Below, in pieces: positions 58,980 to 64,000 of a DNA stretch of 64,000 nucleotides. The stretch is taken from positions 45,175,754 to 45,239,753 of the forward strand of contig CAJQUN010000002.1 of assembly GCA_907163345.1 (NCBI GenBank). Reading direction: 5' to 3'. Numbering within the stretch: position 1 is the stretch's first letter; every line of letters begins with the position of its first letter. The stretch is from Haberlea rhodopensis. Its lineage: Eukaryota; Streptophyta; Magnoliopsida; Lamiales; Gesneriaceae. Below the pieces are notes generated by a model. The model searched no databases. It saw only the letters and a list, made by a program, of their open reading frames with translations, and was not told the DNA's origin. The translations under genes were made by a program, and so were the position numbers.

Positions 58980-59344
58980 TGATGTCATTTATCGGAGAGG
59001 AAGGAGGAACATGGGTAGGATCAGCAGTTGGAGGTGGAGGAACAAGGTACACTGATGCCTGCTTGGAAGCTTGGCCCCTCTGAACTTAGCCTTCAGGTTC
59101 TCAGTCATCTTAGCCTTATCTTTGTCTCTCTACAAAACGAGCAGAGGTTAGTCTAAGCGGGTTAATCAAAATCTACAAATAAACGAAAGTGCTCAGAACA
59201 CTAACCGATGGGCATTTGCAAGGATGCACCCTTCAGGCTCAGCAAGAACAAGTTTAGCAGTTCGTCGTCAACCAGCTCCACCAGATTATTGGACTGGGCG
59301 CCAAATTTCAATATTCTCGTCTTGCTTTACTTCAGGGGGTGAGG
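58980..59344 (-). pseudogene. Duplicated fragment of the antisense gene
   Basis: Matches 55125-55455 closely (GGATCAGCAGTTGGAGGTGG, TCAGCAAGAACAAGT). It is joined directly to sequence equivalent to 56497 onward. Too short and truncated to be functional. Confidence 0.75.
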
Positions 59345-59947
59345 TGATGTCATATGATGAATCAGTTTCCTATGGTTAAATTTCCCGCAAGTACCGAACA
59401 GAAATATCCCGAAGACATAATACCGAACACAATGTACCCGAACATCACTAAACCCTGCTTGGTTTTTGGTCAAAACTGCAGCGGAAGACCAGGACATAAG
59501 TAACAAATTAACGGGTGTAGACAAACGTGTGCTAATGGTGTGCGGATTTCTTGGACATGTCTTGAGCCCATGACGTTGTAATAAAGGGAGATCATGTCAC
59601 AGATTTGGAGCTTCTCAACCGCCGTGTTTTGCACTATAAATACCACCCCACCATCACATTTAAGGGGTTAGATTTTTCTGGCAAGAAATATACCGAGGAG
59701 ATTATATCATATAGTCTGTTCAGTCTTCTCTATGTTTTTTCATTATTCTTGTTTAAAGTTTATTATTCGTATATCGTGTCAATGTCCTGTAACAGTCCAA
59801 TATTTATAGTGAAGAATTTATACTTGACAAGGTCCTGTGGTTTTTCCTTTATCTTGAGGGTTTTCCACGTAAAAAAATTGTGGTGTCTCTTATTAATTTT
59901 CTGTCGCGCATACTCTATCCGAACACAGAGAATTTAGGATCACATCA
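59345..59947 (+). repeat. Duplicated LTR (third copy)
   Basis: 603 bp with the same ends, followed by GTTGT. TATA at 59634-59643. No element is attached on its left, because it arose by segmental duplication and not by insertion. Confidence 0.88.
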
Positions 59948-60129
59948 GTTGTATTATGAATTTAAGGTTGATTAGGCTGGAAATGTGACTTCCTGCCCAA
60001 CTCCCACCTCCTTGATTTAATTTAATACAAGATTTCCCTTGGTTGTGTGTTGTTTTTTGGTCCTCGTGCCTGCTATTGTCTTAGGGATGCTGCCTTTTTT
60101 AATTACCTGCATATGTGATCCTAGAACAT

Positions 60130-60635
60130 GAGTGGTGTCAAACGGGTCGTGTCGTGCCGGCACGTCCCATTTAATCGTGCCGGCACGGAACTATGCGTGA
60201 CGTGTCGTGCCGTGCCAGCACGGTTTGAAAATGGGTCGTGTCGTGCCAGCCCATTTCCACAATAGGCAGGGCCCGACACGGCCTCTACGTGCCTTGCCAT
60301 GGGCTGTGCCGTGCCGGCACGACCCATTTTAAGTTTTTTTTTTTTTATTTATTTTTATTTATTTTTTGGCTTACCGATCGATCGACACATCGGTCAAGTA
60401 GCGATCGATCGGCACATAACTGCCGATTGATCGCTACACTAAAAAAAAAAATTATAGATTCATGACGTGCCGTGCTGGCCCACGGGCCGGGACTCTATGA
60501 CCCCGCACGGCCCATGCTACAGTGTCATGCCTGGCACGGCACGGCACGGCACTGTAGCAAAACGTGTCGTGCCACTCCGTGACGTACCGTGCTCTTACCG
60601 TGCCTCATGCGTCCGCTCCGTTTGACATCTATAAG
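60130..60635. mobile_element. GC-rich hAT-like MITE in unit B
   Basis: Absent from the matching place in unit A (near 57310), so it is an insertion later than the duplication. The ends TGGTGTCAAACGGGTCGTG and CCGCTCCGTTTGACATCTA are inverted repeats (TGTCAAACGG). Both arms are full of GTGCCGGCACG and CGTGTCGTGCC words. The centre holds CGATCGATCG palindromes (60376-60435). The target-site duplication is not clear because the flanks are altered. Confidence 0.7.
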
Positions 60636-62293
60636 TAAGATTTTGATTGTTATGTAAGTAATTAAGGGAGTGTGAAATTTGTATAAAAGTAAATTTTTAC
60701 TTAGGATAGAGATACAAAACACGATTTATAAGTGAATCGCCGTCCCCGGATGAAAACATCTTCGTCTCGAGTCCGTTCTCTATTCTTCAATGACAACAAC
60801 CGTCACTCTATGTTCTCCCCTTCAAAACCTAGCAAAAAAAGTCCATAAGAAGTTGTGTCCCTCGCCTTTTATAATCTAGACCGCATTAAATTTCGTGGGC
60901 CTGAATCGCCTAGACGCCTCAGGAGCCAAAAAGGTTGTGTCATAGGCGCTTGCTCAATAATTTTGGCAAATTTATCTCCACTCAGGTGCCATACTGCAGG
61001 AATGTCAGTGCATATGAGCCATGTTTTCTACCTCGAAACCTTTTTTTCTTCACTTTTGGCACCCCCAGGCGCAAGAGTATTGGTGCCTATATGTGTCCAC
61101 AATTGAAATTTCAGGCTACACGCCTATGGCAACGAATGTTGTAGGCGCCTAGGTTGCCTGGTCCTTTTCTTCAAATCTCTGGTTTCTTTTCTGTCTTTCT
61201 CCCTTTAGTCTTTTCATGTACTTTTCATTTCCATTCAAGCTCTTTTTATCGTTCCAATTCATTCCCTGCCTGAATTCCTGTAAAACACAAAAACAACAAC
61301 AACCAACATAATTCTGAACGATAACTAGCAGAAAATCTCGAACCTCATAACAAGTTTAGAAAATCTAAGTGCAAAATTGCACATCACCTGTATGAAGAGC
61401 TCCATTGTGCAAACAACACTCGGGATTTTGTGAGTTACAAGTGGCCTACGGACTATTGCTTGATGGAGACTTGTCTTTGCATGATATACGATATATACAG
61501 TAAGATGGATAAGAAACAATTTAAAATTCGGACATATAATTATTTTATAGTGAAATAAGGGCTTTCTCTAACCTAATATATATATATATATATCATAGTG
61601 AATTAAGTTAATTATAATTTTTAACTTTAGAATATTTGGTGTTATAAAATTTGAGGTTATGAGGTAGACTATCTGATTGATGTTATATTTGTAATGTTAT
61701 ACTTTACGGCAATGATGATCTGAAAAACCACGAATAAACAGGAGAAAGGATAACTAAAATTTTCTCGACAATACTTCTCCAATTGTAGAAAATGAAAACA
61801 AATATATAGGCTAAGAATATATGTAAAAGTCTTTTTATTTTTTATTTTTTATTTTAAAGGTGGATGAGCTAAATATTTTTTCTGCACACTGCAGAACAAA
61901 CTCTCCAAAATATAGGTGATCAGTTACCAATTGGACTAGGCCTATGAGCTCTGTAAAAGTCTCATTCTACACCTTATGAAAAGAGAATTCTAACCACCAT
62001 AGATTTTAAGACCTGAGCCGCTCAAAATTTCGGCTTCCATCATACTTCTAGGAGAAATTAAACCATAAATAATCAATCAAAGAAAAACTTTCACAACTAT
62101 TAAGTTATTTCATTTAAATTTTCTTGTCATTTCGATCTGGATAAGCTTATGTGGAGTCCGTTCTTATATTATGTTTGTTCTTATTAAAAACAGAGGTTTT
62201 GATCGATTGATGAGCATACTGGTGTTAGCCTACAAGTGCATGAGGAACGCAAGGACGGGTGAACCATGAGCTAACAACTGGGCTCCCCTTTAA

Positions 62294-64000
62294 ATTTGTT
62301 AAGTCACTATCCCTTTCTTGAAATTTTGGAAGGTAGCCCAATTTTCCTTCGCTCATAAATAAAGTGGGACATAATTGACCGACCAACATAAAATATAAGC
62401 CAATTAGTTTGAGTGATTTATTTCCATTCAATTTTATGTTTCATATCACTCCATTTTATATAAATTTTATACATAGATTAGAGTTTATGGAACATAAAAT
62501 AGAATGCAGATAACATTGTATAAAATTTATAGATATATTAGAGTTTATGCAACCCCCTCCACGACTTCACGCATGGTGGGAGTTTCTTACATCGAATTTG
62601 TCATTTTCTATGAACATTTATGGGGTAAATTAAAAAATGGTCACTTACTATGACTTTTTAAATATTATCTCAAACTTTTAGAAATAATAAAATATGATCT
62701 CATATAAATTATTTTTAATCAAAAATAGTTTTACATAAATGTTTTAAATAAAAGTAGTTTCACGTAAATTATTTTTCAATAAAAGTGATCTCATAATTGA
62801 ATATGGGACTTTGAGACCAATTTTGATTAAAAATAAAAGTTTGGGACTAATGAAAACAATTTGGGACTAATTTTATTAAAATAATTTTTTATTAAAAATA
62901 ATTTCTATCGGACTATATTTGATAGTCCTAAAATTGAGACTAGTATTGCAAAAGACTTATATTCTATTACTCTAATTATTACTCTTAGGCAACATAAAAG
63001 GAATACAAATAACATCAGTCTTAACTTTAATATAGAAGAGAAAATATGAACCGACTAAAGATTGCCAACCAATAGGATCCCAATTTGACCAAAATTTCCA
63101 TCTCACTCATTTTATATTAGTCTCCATGATTATTTCACTACAAACTATCCCAAGATTTAAAAATAATTTTTTTCAAGAAGTCATCACTTATAATGAAATA
63201 ATTTAAACTAAATTTCAAAATTGGTCTCATAAAATAGTGTTATTTTCAATACTAGTCTCAAACTTTTACGATGAATCAAATATAGTTCCACGAAAATTGT
63301 TTTTAATCAATATTAATTCTAAACTTTGATGTTTAATCAAACATAGTCAAAAGTGGTATCGAATCTCCATTTATAGGACCATTTTTGATAAAAATGTAAT
63401 TTATATAAGACTGTATTTAATTAGTCGTAAAAATGTGAAATTAATATTAATTAAAAATATTTTTTTATGAGTATTGAAAAAAGTTATTCTATAATAACAG
63501 TTTTTAATTTCCTCGTAATTTTATTATGTTATAAGTGTGTTAATAAATATTCTAGAACTCTATTACAACACGACTCTCTTGCAAATATCAGCTTAATATA
63601 ATATAATACTAGTAAATCTTGTATGCTATGCATATACATAAAATAAATTATAATATAAATATAATTTTATATATAGTAATTTTTTTTGAAATATAATAAA
63701 TTTAGAGTATTTTTTATTTCAAGTTAATGTTTGAAATTATAACTTATTATGTTATGTTTTATTTTAAAATAGTAATATAATGAGAAATGAGTATTTTGGG
63801 GAAAAAACATTTGATATAGAACGAGAGACCAAATGTAGTTACTCTAAGCCACTCGAAGTTTATATATAGATATAGATTCTTGCAGGTTTGTGTTCTTGAT
63901 TTTGTATGTGTATGCACTCTATAAATAATAATTAATTAAAATATTGATTAGCTTAATTAGTTCTAGAACCCTGAATGTTGACTGTCCGAAACTATCCCCC
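62294..64000. other. AT-rich DNA with diverged repeats
   Basis: The text (T)GGTCTCAAACTTTTA..ATCAAATATAGT and its partial reverse recur between 62630 and 63450 (for example near 62660, 62820, 63215, 63255, 63310). This suggests a decayed foldback repeat family. No gene is supported up to the end of the window. Confidence 0.4.

Larger units (their letters stand above)
58978..62293. repeat. Tandem duplication unit B
   Basis: Begins AGTGATGTCATTTATCGGAG (as at 55123) and ends GGGCTCCCCTTTAA (as at 58935-58948). Compared with A it lacks about 1 kb (55455-56497) and has an insertion at 60130-60635. A 29-bp filler (58949-58977) joins the units. Confidence 0.85.

Overview
The window is plant nuclear DNA, most likely from a flowering plant (probably a eudicot). 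It is AT-rich intergenic sequence packed with nested LTR retrotransposons, MITEs, microsatellites and LTR relics. I see no prokaryotic features, no CRISPR, no rRNA operon and no intact host gene. The only host-like coding sequence is the 3' part of a DCC/DUF393 thiol-disulfide oxidoreductase gene (45009-45654, frameshifted). A weak candidate for a mitochondrial-presequence first exon lies at 4062-4219.

Layout. (1) 1-6576: intergenic DNA with hAT-type MITEs (946-1475, 4305-5001), an inverted-repeat element, SINE-like and LTR/PBS relics. (2) 6577-19765: a broken Ty1/copia gag fragment and an LTR fragment. The LTR fragment is split by a full-length 12,015-bp Ty3/gypsy Tat-like element on the minus strand (7233-19247; TSD GTGCG; 637-bp LTRs that look identical). 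(3) 19766-24800: AT-rich DNA, small hAT MITEs and two LTR relics. (4) 24800-44571: a plus-strand copia gag/protease split by a solo LTR (26263-28716; TSD TGAAT), then a minus-strand copia element (28896-44571). That copia is itself split by an 8,965-bp non-coding, LARD-like chromovirus-type element (29417-38381; TSD ATAAC). (5) 44572-47375: DCC exons and a 1.26-kb terminal-inverted-repeat element. (6) 47381-57135: an older, heavily mutated plus-strand relative of the Tat-like element (TSD GTTGT). (7) 55125-62293: a direct tandem duplication covering the 3' end of that element and its flank, with a GC-rich hAT MITE in the second copy. (8) 62294-64000: AT-rich repeats.

The most interesting system is the architecture shared by the two Tat-like elements. 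After gag-pro-RT-RH-(second RH)-INT comes a family-specific minisatellite. Beyond it lies a gene on the opposite strand with its own TATA box about 110 bp before the ATG, at least one well-supported conserved intron, a plant-transposon-type domain and a C-terminal coiled coil. It runs away from the 3' LTR towards the minisatellite. In the young copy the gag has an arginine/glycine-rich (RGG) segment where a CCHC zinc knuckle is expected. That copy also has a 2-bp deletion and one CAG-to-TAG stop in pol, although its LTRs appear identical.

All identity statements come from reading by eye, not from alignments. Lineage names are inferences from domain order and motifs.
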